Positions 45,034-58,461 are shown, numbered from the stretch's first letter. The stretch: DNA of 64,000 bases from Elephas maximus indicus (GCF_024166365.1 NC_064819.1:163188793-163252792); one strand, 5' to 3'. Notes: a model not told the origin generated them from the letters alone. Numbers and translations are program-made.

Positions 45034-45183
45034 ACCCATTGCCATAGAATGGAATCTGACTCAGCAACCTTGTAGGACAGAGTAGAATTGCCCCATAGGG
45101 TTTCCAAGGAGCAGCTGGCAGATTTGAACTGCTGACCTTTTGATTAGCAGCCTGAGCTCTTAACCGCTGCGTCACTAGGGCTC
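45034..45183 (-). mobile_element. AfroSINE, short form, antisense
   Basis: 'cccattgccatagaatggaa', 'gggtttccaaggagcagctg' and 'accgctgcgtcactagggct'. 'ttataaa' lies on both sides (45020 and 45189 areas). Confidence 0.93.
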
Positions 45184-45323
45184 CGATATTATAAATAGGA
45201 GACAAATATTAAGATTGGAGACTTCAACCCAACCGTATCAATAATCGCAGTAAATATAAGTGGGCTAAATGCTTAAATTAAAAGGCAAAGATGGCATTTG
45301 AATAGGCCTTGAAAGAGGTGTAA

Positions 45324-45522
45324 GGAACTCTGGTGGTGCGGTGGTTAACCGCTCAGTTGTTAAGGAAGAGGTTGGTGGTTTGAGCCCACCAGCCGCCCCA
45401 TGGGAGAAAGATGTGAGAGTTTGCTTCTGTAAAGGTTACAGCCTTCAAAACCCTAAGCAGCAGTTCCACTCTGTCCTATAGGGTTGCTATGAGTGGGACT
45501 CAACTCGATGGCAGAGGGTTAG
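45324..45522 (+). mobile_element. AfroSINE, long form, sense
   Basis: 'aggaactctggtggtgcggt', 'ggagaaagatgtgagagttt' (long-form segment) and 'ggttgctatgagtgggactc'. Confidence 0.92.
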
Positions 45523-48500
45523 TGGGTGAAACAGGCTAAAGCTAAGATGGACAGACATATAGACTGGTGATTTTAGAATAAGAGATGAAGGATGCTAGAG
45601 ATGCCTGCACACCTACATCAGCTCAGAGGAGGAAGGGCACAAACAGAGCCTGGAGTGAGACCTGGGGTGGGGACTGTACCGTCTGCAGAGAGATAATCTG
45701 GCCTTTCATGTGGGCTGGGTTGGTGGAGAAGGAGGGTATCTGCTGGGAGTGGTGGTAAAACCGTGCAGCCTCTGCAGCTTGACAGACGTAAGACGTTGTG
45801 GATCGTTGTTTCTTTTGGATTGGTTCAGGCTCAGTTTTATTGAACAGACAGGTGATTTTAAGTCAATAATATAAATCAGTCTTCTAACAGTCTTCTCCCA
45901 TACTCTCTCTCTTTCGCATTGGATATGCAACACAGCACACAAATCAGATCCTTCCACAGCCTAATCTGACTTTTACCGTTCCTGAAGAGAGAGCCTCCTG
46001 GCCAGCAGGATTCTGAATTTCTTCTTCTTTTTTTTTAAATTCTTACTCCCATCTCCTTTTAACATTATTTCTCATCCCAGGAGCTCATAACATTTTCAAC
46101 AAAACCATGAAGAAATTTCCAATTAAAAAAATACAATGCCTTCAAAGTCAAATTAATAACAACCCAAATTGTGAATAATCTGGTTAAATTTATTTTTAAA
46201 TGATGTTTTTAATGATAATTGGGTTAAATGCAGTTGTTTTTTATTTGCTATTTATTTGACATTATTCTAAATACTCAAAATCTTCCAGACACTTACAGGG
46301 GAAAAAACCCTGAGTATTTTCTGATGAAAGACTGTGTGAATCTGAGTTACCTATTGCTAGCTTTTAATCTTTTATCTTCTAGCAAAGTGAAATTGTTTAG
46401 GTGCAAATTAAATTTCTTTTTAAACTTTACCCTGCTTTCCTAATAGAAAATTACGAGGAAAGTAGAAGACCCTCTCAATTTGTGTAAGTGAACTTTCTAT
46501 TCCTGTCATCTGAAGAATTTTACACGTTATCTGCCATCATCTTGGTAGAATCTAATCATTACCATTGGTTCTTGATCATTCTGAAATTGTAGCAATTTGG
46601 TTAAGTTAGCAAGCCTATATGCAGGATAAAAACCAATGATCCGCTTGCTTATTATTTTTTTCCTATTGAAAATTGGACACATTACAAAACAATGGTGAAG
46701 TCAATTAATAGCATAACCTGTCAATTCACCAATAATTTTACTCATGCCAGGCCAAGACCTTAAATCAGATGAGTGTCAGATTGGATATTATAGTGTATTG
46801 TTCTATTTAGAAAAAAAAATTTTTTAAAGCAACTACATTACCTTGAAAGGCATTTTCTACAGTGCTTTGATGTGTAACTCTGTCTGAGGCTCAGCATGCA
46901 AGACGTTAATCTCAACATTCGTGTAATATACTGCTGATGCTTCAGGAAAATAAAATTATAAGACTCTCATGCCATTCCAAACAGATTGAGAAACGTGCCA
47001 GGAGGAACTAGAACTTAAAATCCTCTACTTTGTTTCTATAATAGGGGCAAGAGAAGGGAAATACTGTATACTTGACTTATAAAATTATAACAAATATTTA
47101 TTCAGCACGTTTTCTTTTAGATAGTGTACGCGAATTGGAGTAGTAAAATGCTTCATTTTTTCCACATCATATTGGGGTGTGTATATGTGTGTGTGTGCGT
47201 GTGTGTGTGTTCACGCACACGGTGCATTTGTGTGTGTCTTTGCATGCACTGTCATAACCTATCTGCCCAAGCGTGGACTGTCTCCAAAGATTAAGTGAAC
47301 CTATTTTGAACTGGAGGCTGCATGCCATAATTTTTAGCTAACCCGTTTCCTTCTTAGTGAAAACAGAAATAAAAATATATTGTGCACACTTCATTGCGAG
47401 AGCCTTTGACCTCAGCTGCCTGTCTAGCTGAGACTGATGAATGCTTTGTGTCTCTTCATTTTTAATTGCTCATAAATTGTTATCCCACGAAACACAAAAC
47501 TAGCCTTGTCCTCATTTTAGTTGGGGTTGGAGGTCAGCCTAACAGTAATACAATTAAGGAGCGTCTTTGTGTGTGGGTGTGGAGGAGTGAAGGAGGGCAC
47601 TAGGGTTGCAGAAGAGGGGTAAAGAAATGTAGGAGTCCTTTCGAAGGAAAACACAAAGCAAATTCCAACTTCTGAGCAGAAGCGTCACACATAGAGTAAA
47701 TCATGATTGTTTGACAATTGTGTTCAAAGGGCTTTGAAGGGCATTTCTGGACAGGAACAAAGAAGATGAATTATATGTCATGCCTATGTCCAAACAAAAA
47801 ATGTGTTTGCGTGATCCATGATGTCAAGGAAAAATTAATTCTGTGAAAAAAATATTTATATGCCTGGATTCAGAGGTACCATGCTAGCCTAGGTTGCTTT
47901 CAAAAGAGATTGTGTGGGTGAATCTAATGGCAGAAGTAGCATCAGCTCTGTGCCACTCCGTCACCACCCAGACAGTAGCTCACGGTGATTTCTCCAGCCC
48001 ACATCTGATTCCCATGCACAGAATCTTTCCTGTGGGCTTTGCAGACTCTGTCATTGTTTCCAATTATACTTCCTCTATTGCTTTGCAACTAAGGTACGAC
48101 CTTAAACAGTCATGTTTCAAATGTCAATAAAACTAAAGCTTTGCATTTCTTTTCTCATTTGTGAAGACTGGCAAAAACAGAGACGATTATGCACTTTCTT
48201 TATTCTGCCTAAAACAGTGTTTAAAGCCCAGCTAGTGGCCTATTGACTGATTTTATTATTTTGATTAAACCAAACCAGAAGCAGCATGGTCTAAACGGAA
48301 ACAAATTGGACTTGTAGCAAGACCACACCTTTCCTTTTCTTCCAGCTATTCTTCTGACTCCCTTTAACTTCAGACAAGTGGTTTGACTTCCTTGGATTTT
48401 AGACTCCTGCTTTGAAAATTAAAATATACATTCGGTACTTACCTTACAAGAATATTGTGTAGGCAAAGAACCATACACATGTGTTACAACCTTATTTCTC

Positions 48501-49920
48501 TGAATACACATACTAAATATATTTTGGAGTTGCTATGATTCCTATTTGCATTTCAATCAATTTCCTTGCTTTAACCATATTTCACAGCACCTTTTGAATA
48601 TTTTGTCAAGCTTGGCCCAACTCTAATTAACCAGATGGTATTCCCCACATTAACTACCCCCATTCATTATTTCTTGAACCTTACATTTGTAAGTAAACTT
48701 TTTTTTCCTGTGGCATCTAAGCTTCCCGCTGGCTTTAGCTCTGACAAAATAGAGACTAGCTCAATTGTAACACCATTCACTAATACGCAAATTGACCACC
48801 ATTCCTTCTTCCTACATATATTTTGGAGTACTTTATGGACCAGCCACTGTTTCTAGTACTGAGGATATAATCTTGAACAAAATAGAATAAAACTCTGCTC
48901 TTAATGAAGGTGATATACTACTAATTTAATCAATTTAGTCTATACATGATGCTAAAAACATAACAAACTTATCAGTAAAAATAACTATAAAGTAGGGAGG
49001 GACAACATTAATAAAAGCACTTAGAACTAGAGACAAGTTCTGCTATTCCTTAGCTTTTGAATTTTGATTAAATCATTGGACCCCCATATTCCGTATTTGT
49101 AAAATAAAGAAGTTTTTTTTTTTTCTTCTCAAATCTAAAATTATGGGGTTTTATATATAAGGGTTATATAAGGGAGAAATAATCTCCCAATTCTCAATGA
49201 GAGAGAGATGCAATTATCTTGTATTTCAAGATCAAGAGTATCTTTGAGCCGGAGTGTTTTGCCAGGAAATTTCAGTGTTTTTAAAGCCTGAGGACAATAA
49301 CAAAGCATGTTTTTTTAGGAAAATTTCATTTTCCTTTCCTTTATACTCCAAAAGCAAGCTCGTTGCAGTAGCAAATGATTCTAGTGCTCGGTTTCCTGGA
49401 TGTTGACAGTGTTGGCACTTTGTCATAGGAAGGAGGGCAGAACTAACTGGTTCATAAGGTTCCCAGTGGTCCGAATAACAGAAAAATCTGTTAGAGTCAT
49501 GATGAGCGAGTTATTGGCTGAATTCAGCAGCACACAAGTCTAAAACTGATCATCTGTGCCCTCACCAGTAACTTGACGGTAGTAAGATTCACTATAGCTT
49601 TGCACGCTACCAGAAATGATAATAATAATGATTCCCAGGAATAACAGGGAAGTTTTCTTTTTATTTTTTAAAGCATTTGATAAAATCCTTCAAACTGAAA
49701 GAGGAATTCAAAGTATTAAATATCAGATATAAAAACTTGAGGCATGTCAAAGTTTTGTCTAACATATAAGCTATGGAAGGGAATTTATATTTTTTTATTT
49801 AAGCATTCCAAATATATTAGATAGTAATTAGAGAGTATATTCTGCATGGTATTTCAGTCTCAAACAAATAGCCCAAAGAAATATTTAAAATAAGATTAAA
49901 TTATGGTTCTAGTTATTAGC
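45523..49920. other. 4.4-kb SINE-free block
   Basis: No AfroSINE, L1 or LTR is recognised. A (TG)n-type run lies at 47177-47240. Parts (46200-46760, 47250-47560, 47690-48250) look like single-copy, possibly conserved noncoding DNA. Frames (45706-45957, 46228-46443, 47894-48130, 48635-48856, 49232-49426) have no recognisable domains. Confidence 0.4.
47177..47240. repeat. (TG)n microsatellite, imperfect
   Basis: 'gtgtgtgtgtgcgtgtgtgt' with a following 'cacgcacac', giving purine-pyrimidine alternation that can adopt Z-DNA. Confidence 0.9.
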
Positions 49921-50108
49921 GGTAGGATCCCTCATGCCGCAGCGTTTAACCGACAGGTTGGCAGTTTGGACTCACTAGCCACTCTGAGGGAGAAAGATGT
50001 GACAGTCTCCTTCTGTAAAGATTTAAAGCCTTGGAAACCCTGTAGGAAAGTTCTACTCTGTCCCACAGGGCAAGTATGAGTCAGAATTGACTTGATGGCA
50101 ATGGGTTT
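49921..50108 (+). mobile_element. AfroSINE, long form, sense, diverged
   Basis: 'ggatccctcatgccgcagcg' is a degraded head. 'gggagaaagatgtgacagtc' and 'gcaagtatgagtcagaattg' follow, then a T-rich end. Confidence 0.9.
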
Positions 50109-50299
50109 TTTGAGTTTTATTGGACTTTAACTTTGTTTCCCTTCTCGTAATTAAAAAGTCATTAACAGCTATTGATGGGACTTTCTGGTTTATAACTATC
50201 ATGAAGAACAAAAGAATTGCATTCACACACCAACACATCTAGTATTTTCAAATGAGTGATGGAATACATACCACCATCTGATAAATGTATATTTTTTCT

Positions 50300-50457
50300 T
50301 CTTATTGTCTATCTCCTTGCTACAATGTATATCCCAGGAGAGCAAAAGATTTTGTTTGATATTGCCCCCCAACCCACTGCTATACCTCCAGGGCCTAGAA
50401 CAGTGATTGGCACCATAGTAGGTGCTCAATAAACTTATTGAATGAATTAATATAAGT
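50300..50457 (+). mobile_element. L2 LINE 3' end, sense
   Basis: 'ctccagggcctagaacagtg' and 'tggcaccatagtaggtgctc' followed by 'aataaacttattgaatgaat' is the standard L2 terminus. Confidence 0.8.
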
Positions 50458-52429
50458 TTATTACTTCGTGAAACATAAGCAAGAATATTAAGCACTGTAA
50501 ATCAGTACCGACATCCAATTGGTTTATTCCTAACATTCTCAAAATGACATTTACTAGTCCCTTCTTGTATGATCACATCCCTGCCAAGTTGAGATAACCA
50601 AATTAGCTTCGTTGATGTTCTGTCTCAGAATATTTTTAAATACCTTGTTTGGCATGGCCACAAATGTAGTTCAGGTTTGATGTTTCAATCCCTAGTACAA
50701 TCAATATCCTTTCCTCAGGCCAGTGGTTGGTTGTTAACCTATCCTATGAAGAAATGTACAGTACCCAAAATAACATAGTTTTCTCATTAAATTGAATAAA
50801 CACATTCCCTTTGAGGATGAATATTATAATAGTGCTTGTATACGGTATTTGTAAAATGTGTATGATTTTGTCATTTACCAGAATTTATTTATATGTTTAA
50901 ACTAACTCTGAAAATAGTTTTAAAAAACCACTTGGCAGAGGAAGGTAGAGTGGGATGAGTAGTTGAAACACAGGGTGTTTTTAGAGCAGTGAAACTATTC
51001 TGTGTTAATACTGTCATGGTAGACACAAGTCATCACGGATTTGTCAAAACTCATAGGACTGTGCAACACAAAGAGTGAGTCTTTATGTTAATTATGGAAT
51101 TTAATTAATAATCATGTATCAATATTTGTTTATCAACTGTAACAAATGTACCACGCTAATGCAAGATGTTAGTAAGAGGAGAAACAATGTGCAGAGTAGA
51201 CTGAGCTAGGAGAAGAGAGAATATGTGGCAACTGTCCTTTCTGTACAATTTACCTAAAACTGCTCTAAAAAGTAAAGCCTATTTAAAAACAGAAAAAAAA
51301 CAAAAAAAAAAACTTGACTCACAGATTTAATTGTTGTTGTGGAGAATTTACATTTGAAGAAAACACTGTTTCAGTAGAAGACCCCCACAGTTATATAACT
51401 ACCCATAGCAGAAACCCTAAGATCAGACATTAAACTGGATATTCCAACATAGCAAACAAATAAAAGTCATGTGAAAACATATCAGCATGGCATTTTGAAG
51501 TTCTCATTCAAGCATTTTTTGCAATTGCATATGGAAATTCAAACATGAATGCATAGCATTAATACTAAAAAAAAAAAAATGTTTAATACTAAACAAACTA
51601 CAAATTGCAATTGAAAATTATGTGTATTTTCATTTGTTACTCTGAAAGCCTTCCTCATACTATCTCATCAAAAAGTATTGGTAATTTATGATACATGCAC
51701 GGTTGGAATCCCATAGTAATTCGATATGTTACTTGCCTTTGTCTCAGATTGGCTAACAAATGAAAAACAGTATAATGCTATATATTAAACAAATGATGTC
51801 ACTATATCGTTCGTTTCTTACTCAAATGAAGATGATTTTAATTTAGGTCTCATCAGATCACTGTGAAAAATATTGTTTTGTATGACGTGGTGCATTGAAC
51901 AACTTCAGTGTAAAAAATGTTATTTATCCTAAATACATTAATACTTGCGTACCTTACTCATGCTTCTCTGGACCTCCAGTTTGCGGCAATGATTTTGGCA
52001 GTGCAGCCGGCTCAGGGTGACCTCTTCTGTTTTCAGTGTTTATCTGCCTAGAGCTTTCTGACTGGCAAAGTGTTCCCCCCATGTGTATCCTCTACTCCTC
52101 ACGGATGCCTAGGTCTAAAGGTGTTCATGAAAATCATAATGAGGATTTCGTTAAGGGAATATACAAACCAACTGTCTAAGCTGCACATGGTAAAAAAAAC
52201 ATGGTAGCAACTTTTAAACAATGACTTCTAACTAATAACTGTAGTCTTACAAAGGAATGACTCCCCGAATTTCCCACAAAGCTATTGTAGTAGCGAAGAA
52301 AAAATAAATGTATATCCCTGGCATCTGAGGAATGGTCAAAGCAGTGCAAAGTCAGAATAATTCTCGAAATGCCATGTTATATCTGAAAAATATATGTGAA
52401 TATTTACATTCTGCACCCATAACCAAAAC
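50458..52429. other. 2-kb SINE-free, AT-rich block
   Basis: Only A-runs (51290-51312, 51570-51582). No gene or repeat assigned. Confidence 0.35.
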
Positions 52430-52640
52430 TAAAAACCAAACCTATTGCTGTAGTGTGGATTCTGACTCACGATGACCCCATGTGTTACTGAGTAGAACTT
52501 TTCTATAGAGTTTTCTTGGCTGTAATCTTTAGGGACACAGATCATTGGACCTTTCTTCCATGGAGCCACTGGGTGGATTTAAACTGCCAACCTTTAGGAT
52601 AGTAGAAGAGCCCAAACCATTTGTACTATCACCGCTGCCT
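52430..52640 (-). mobile_element. AfroSINE, long form, antisense
   Basis: 'accaaacctattgctgtagt', 'cttggctgtaatctttaggg' and a worn head 'tttgtactatcaccgctgcc'. Confidence 0.88.
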
Positions 52641-55600
52641 CTTATACAAATGTAGTATTTTAATGTTAAATGCTTTCTCCCCAAACTTCAGATGAAATAG
52701 ATGCTCCAAGGAGGATGTCCATCCTTTTCTTTTGCTTTTCATGTTTCCAATATCCTAACCACTCACTGGCACAGACATACTACAGTTTGAGATGAATATT
52801 TAATGGTCAACACAATGATAAATAACAACTAAGGTTTATTGGTTTTGCCAAGCATCTCATGGTGCTGCCTCCAGGAACCCAACCTGTATTTCATGTCCCT
52901 ATCAGCTCAGGCATACAAGGAAGAATGGTCGTATTCTAGTATCAGAATTCTTTCGGAGCTAGCTGAAGCCCAGCTCACCTGAATGATTAGACCTATCTCT
53001 TTCTTCCCTCCTTTCTCTTCCTTTCCTGAGAAAAATAATATATATAGCTAAAATGTCACCAGGAAGCCATCAGAGGGAAATATAAGCCCACCCAGGAAAA
53101 TTCAGAGGCAAACAAAACAGAAAAATTTGTATCTGCCTCACCATCAATCCTCTCCAACATCTTGCCCTCGGAAAGGAAAGATCCAGAAGAATTCTCTGGA
53201 ACACCACCATTTTCTCTATATCTAGTTTGTGCCTAGTCTCAATCAATTCACATGCGCAAAGCTACAAGATGTCTACAAAATATAATGTGCCCTGTGGTTG
53301 CTCACCCAGTGTTACAGAAATGCAGAGCTTCAGTTTTTTGACACTCTTCATTTCTCATCCCCCATACAATGGGTGTCACTAAAGTCACCTTTCGGTAAGA
53401 TAGCCACGGCCAGCAGAAGGCCTGGAAATGCCAATTGTAATTAACTTTCTTTTCAAATATGTTTGACAGTTTCATGCTGAGAAGTGCTTCTTACCTTTTG
53501 AACTTTCAGATTGCTTGGCTGAGCAAAATGTGTATCATTTTCTTTTAAAATTACCTTACAAAGAGCTATGTACTATGATATTCTTGCCCACGTCAGCCAT
53601 TTATAAAAGATTTAGATTTTTAAGCAGATTATCCTTGTTCCAAATGAGAGACCTTGCTTTTGTCAGAAGCATGGGCTATGTTCAGGTGCACAGCAGAACC
53701 CTAGGACAAGGACATTCACATATTCACAAAAGTCAAAGACGATGACCCTTCCTCATGGGTCTATCATCCCAGCTGCTCTATGAGGTAATATTCCTAAGAC
53801 CTGTAAAAGCCAGAACCATGCTCTTTGACAGTAGCTAAGGATAGGAAAGAAATGCTCTTTGCATCCAGTTTCCTACAGTATAGTTATTCATCATTTTAAA
53901 AATGACATCAAAAATCAATAAAAGTAGAAGGAACTCTATAAATGCATCTTTTCCTAACTGAGAGGCTTAACCTGACTTTTGCAGTGAGAATAATATACCT
54001 TACTGTGACCTACTTAAAAAATGTAAAAAGTCACTTTATGGCTGCTTGGTTCAGTCTTTCATTTGGCCTTCCTACTCTTTTTTTTTTTTTTTTTCATAGC
54101 CAGAGTACTTGTATTTAAAAAAAAAAGGTATAGATCCTCGCCAGCATTTTGATCAAGGAGAAAGGTTTCATACTTCAATAGTGCACGTAATGGAATTGGT
54201 CAGATTTGAAGCATGGGAGCACATTGTATCTTAGATCTTTAATTTTTTACAGTTCAGTTGACAGAAATTTAACTAAAATGTTGGTTATGTGACCGGTAAG
54301 CAGACTCCCCAAAGTAACATCATTGCCTTAATTTTTCTGTAGATTATCAGAAAGAGTATAAAATAGGCACATTTTTATTTTGTTAATCTAAAATCATTTA
54401 AAAACCAGGTCTGTAAGTTCCCCCCTCCCAGGTATAAATATGTCAATTACTCATAATTTTCACATAGATAGAAAGTCCAGAGAACTACTGGATAAAATAT
54501 ATGCAAAGAATACATTTTTAAGTTATCTTCTCCAGCCACCAAGATGATAGAAGAGAAACATCATTGAGGTTCACAGTGCCCTAGAAGATGGGAATATGAC
54601 CTTTTTTATGAAAATATAAAAATGGTAATAAAAACTACCTTCTCAATTTCATTAAAGCAACAATGCTGTAACTAACTTATAGTATTGCAAATTTGCAATG
54701 AGATTTTGGGATTATAAAAGCCTCTTGGTCCAAGCTCCAGTAAAATTAGGATTCAGCTTCCTGTAGCTACACTACATGGTGTTCTGTTGAGCTTACTCTT
54801 AACAAGACCTCTGACACTCAGGAATGGACAATGTTCAGCCATCTTTTTTATTAAATTTGGAGGGGACTGAACACCATTTGCTGCTTCAGTGTAAGAAACC
54901 AAACCAAGAAAGTCTGTTGAACTGTAAAAGCTACTTTGATGTCTATCTTCAGTTTAAGAAACTAAGCCTTGAGCATTTGAGAACTTTGACTGGAAGTCTT
55001 TTTCAATAGAGTAATGATGTTTGTGATCTTCATAAGTCTACTTAATATTCTCTACCATAACTGATTTCCAGTTTCAGAGAATATGCCTAAAAGTGTACAG
55101 GTAAAAATCATGTCCATTTCAGCCATGTCACTTTGCTACTGCATGGTTTTTGAGGACAGTTGGAAAGGCATAAGGTAGAACCCTCTCTCCCTGATGTTTT
55201 AAAGGAGAAAAGGGTGTGAATGAAGCATTGCTTAAGGAATGAAATATGATACTCACTACACAGTCATAAAACCTCAAAAAAAAAAGTCTGATTTGGATTG
55301 CAAGGTTTGCTCTCGTTATTTTTCTCTAAGCATTGTGACCTTAAGGCAATAAAATGAACCATAAAATAACCTGTTCAAATGCAGTTTCAGGATTGAATAT
55401 GACTTAATAGAGGCAATATGAAAAAGGGTAAGATGCAACTATCTGGGCAGTCACAAGACTTGTGTTTTCCTTACTAAAACACAAAGTAAAGAACAGGACA
55501 ACATGGTGGTGATAAAGTGTGAAAAAGCATGGCTTGAAAATTCGGTTGACAGATGACTCCAATTTAACTTTACTTCTCAAGACAGTCTCACGATGTGTTG

Positions 55601-56569
55601 CTTAGTGTAGAGTTTTAAATCTCTGAACTGCCTACAAAGCTCTGAAGGAAAAAGCCTCTAATTCTGATACTGTAAGACTCAGGAACATATGTCTCTATCA
55701 CTTATCAAAAACTGAGTTATGTAAAATGCCCACCTAGTTTCTGAATTTGTCACAGTGCAAAGAAGCCTACACATATAATCTGTGTCCATTTATTTTCTAG
55801 TTCACTTCCTTTTCCAATTTACATTCCATTCAGAGAGCTCGCTCAGTGCCATTTGACTTAGCACATGGAAGTCCAAGTGGGATGGATTTTAGGAGATGTG
55901 TGTGTGTGTGTGTTTGTGTATGTGTGTGAGAGAGAGAGAGAAATTGACCTTGGGTGTACATGGAAAGGATTTCATGCACTTGTTACATCTAATTCCAGAG
56001 GCGTGAGGTAGAAAAAGTATTGAATTCACAACATCAGCGTTGACCAAACCTCTAGAAATTGTTTGAATGTAAAGAATTGGTCAAAAGTACAATAGGAAAA
56101 AAGCAAACAAAACCATTTTACAGAATAAATGACCGGGATTAGAAAGAAAACTGAACACTATTATTTTAAAAAAATTAGATATACAGACTTTCAATATACA
56201 TAAGACAGGTTTTGTTGACTCTCAGCTGGGTTTAAACCTACATAGGGTTGAAGCAGCCCTTTATATTTTTTTACAAGGTGTTGTTTCTCATTTCTTGGTA
56301 ATACCTATCCCTTTGCATTTCTTTATTGAATCTGCTATCACTGGCACACAATTGTTGCCTAGACTGTCTCATGTAGATCAATAGAAGTTGACATAAAAAT
56401 ATTTAAATGACTGCTTCTCAGTATTTGTTTATGTAAACACACAATGTTAAATGTTATAGCTTGAGGAAGAAATATGTGGAGCTTCCCATAACTTGTAAAC
56501 TTTTCTTACTGACTAAATGTATCAGTCAAAATAGGAATATTTATTTGAGTAGATGTTCAACTATATTTT
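52641..56569. other. 3.9-kb SINE-free block
   Basis: No gene recognised. T-run at 54079-54094; TG/AG microsatellite at 55898-55945. Frames 53515-53745 and 54824-55009 are short and without domains. Confidence 0.4.
55898..55945. repeat. (TG)n(AG)n compound microsatellite
   Basis: 'tgtgtgtgtgtgtgtgtttg' then 'gagagagagagag'. Confidence 0.92.
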
Positions 56570-56781
56570 TGAAAAAGAGGAGGAGGATGACGAAGGGAAG
56601 GAGAAAGAGTGGTGGAAGAGGAGTAGGGAAGGGAGGAGACGTAGGAGAGCAAGAGGGTGAAAGAGGAGAAAGAGGAGGAAGACAAAGATGAGGAGAAGGA
56701 GAAAAGAAAAAAAGAAGGGGAGGAGGAAGACGAGGAAAGGAAGAAGAAACAGAGGAAGAAAAAGGAGGAGGAGAAGAGGGT
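56570..56781 (+). repeat. Polypurine (GGA/GAA)n tract, about 210 bp
   Basis: Nearly pure A/G ('gaggaggaagacaaagatga', 'aggagaaggagaaaagaaaa') with a few C/T interruptions. Can form triplex DNA. Frames on both strands (56461-56691, 56561-56785) are compositional. Confidence 0.95.
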
Positions 56782-56943
56782 TCAACTCATAGGACAGATA
56801 TTATCACTTACAAAATAACTGTAGGGTGAAAAATATGAAATATAAGGCAGATGGTCCAAATGCCAAGTGGCGCTCCATTCTAAAGTTAGCAAAAATTTAC
56901 TGTGCACCTATATATCAAAGATATCATGTAGGCTACACGTTTA

Positions 56944-57108
56944 TGGGAGCCCCGGTGGCGCAGTGGTTAAGAGCCCAGCTGGTAACCAAAAGGTTGACTC
57001 TTTGAATCCACCAGCCGCTCTTTGGAAACCCTATGGGGCAGTTCTTATAGGGTTGCTATGAGTTGGAATTAACCCAACAGCAACGAGTTTATTTTTTTGT
57101 TTTTTACA
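56944..57108 (+). mobile_element. AfroSINE, short form, sense
   Basis: 'gggagccccggtggcgcagt', B box 'ttgaatccaccagccgctct', then 'cagttcttatagggttgcta' with 'ctctgtcc' lost. Abuts the next copy. Confidence 0.94.
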
Positions 57109-57112
57109 CATC

Positions 57113-57293
57113 CATGGAAACCCTGGTAGCATAGTGGTTAAGAGCTATGGCTGCTAACCAAAAAGCCGGCAGTTCAAATCCACCAGGCGCTCCTTGGAAG
57201 CCGTATGGGGCAGTTCTACTCTGTCCTGTAGGGTCACTATGATTCGGAATCGACTCGACCGCAGTGGGTTTGGTTTGGGTTTTTTTGTATGGT
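57113..57293 (+). mobile_element. AfroSINE, short form, sense, adjacent copy
   Basis: 'tggaaaccctggtagcatag', 'gagctatggctgctaaccaa' (a different head subtype from its neighbour) and 'gattcggaatcgactcgacc' with CpGs kept. Confidence 0.95.
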
Positions 57294-58299
57294 CGATTCT
57301 TTTTAATACTTGAGCTGTAATTCATTTTTAAGTAAAAAAAAAAAAAAAAAAAATTCTTATTTTTAAGGAAAGAGTATTTTCTGTTCCATCCTTTTATCTT
57401 TATGCCTTGGCCTTCAGGAAGCTTATAACTAAATGTATATTACAGTTCGTAGCTAAATTACTTAGCTAAAGTTTTTGACACCACACACCCCTTTATTACA
57501 GGACACCTTACCTTTATCCTTGCTTTTAAGAGACTCTGATGCTGTGTACCTTTTGTAATCTTCTTAAAGTTTTTTGTTTTGTTTTGTTTTAATGAGAGGA
57601 AATATTGAATACAAAGTCATTTCTTTGCCTCTTGCTAACTTTTACTCAGTACTTAATGCCTAGAATCAAGCTCCTGTAACTCAGGTGGGATATCCCCAAA
57701 GTTGATTTTGCCCACACATATTCCTTATCACACACGTTAACACTTGGACCATTCTAAAAATGCCTTCCCAGGCTTGGGGAAAAGAAAGAAGTGAACTTAA
57801 AGCCAGGGAGCAGAATCTGTGTAATTCCCTGCATACAGAATGCACGAATGTGACATGAGTAGGAAAATAGTGTTTCTGCAAAGAGCCCAACCACGGATCC
57901 TAGAAACCAAGTGTAAGAGGAAAATTGACACTCCATAAGTATATGCTCCTACTGCCACGCCAGTCTCTTCCTGACTAAATCCTCGCACTATTTTTTTGTT
58001 TGTTTCTCTGAGCGTTAGGCTGTGACCCATGAAATAATCCTGGTCCCTAGAAAGCCATCACTTACACTTGCCAACCATGTGTTTAGAAGAATGTTGACTA
58101 ACAAATATAATAAGCCACAAATGCAAACCCTATATGTAATTTCAAAGTTTCTAGTAGCCACATGTAAAAGAGTAAAACGACAAGTGAAAGTAATTTTAGT
58201 AATGTGTTTTATTTAACTCAGCATACCCCAAAATATTATCATTTCAACTAAAAGCTTTTGTGTTCCCTGTTTTTTTCATCACTTTTATTCTCTTTACAT
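57294..58299. other. spacer with A20 run
   Basis: An A20 run at 57333-57352. Overlapping minus frames 57681-58030 have no recognised product. No repeat assigned. Confidence 0.35.
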
Positions 58300-58461
58300 T
58301 CCCCTGATATCACCCTAATTTTGTCTTGTTTACTTCCCTCCAGGCTGTTATACTAACATCTAACTAGTCCTCTTGTCTGTGCATTCCTTCCCTAATTTAT
58401 GCTGTGTACAGTTGCCGTTGAGCCTTCCTAAAGCACAGCTGTGAATTCACTGCAGCTCCAT

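Larger units (their letters stand above)
40880..45310 (+). mobile_element. Old L1 LINE, sense, with five later insertions
   Basis: ORF2-type sequence is recognisable in order around the inserts: 'aactcattttatgaggccaa', 'aaaatccaacatccattcat', 'ttccttcagctaatatcata', 'gttggaggactacactacct', 'aatggttctggaaaaattgg', 'aaaaccacagtatgatacca' and 'aactctcatacattgttgat'. At 45230-45300 'caacccaaccgtatcaataa' looks like a further old L1-derived part. The insertions are at 41741-41906, 41986-42537, 43190-44130, 44188-44387 and 45034-45183. No intact frame. Confidence 0.85.

Noticed and set aside
56461-56785. Overlapping frames on both strands with Arg/Gly-rich and Leu/Phe-rich products
   Set aside because: They are the two translations of a polypurine/polypyrimidine tract; no domain and no codon structure.
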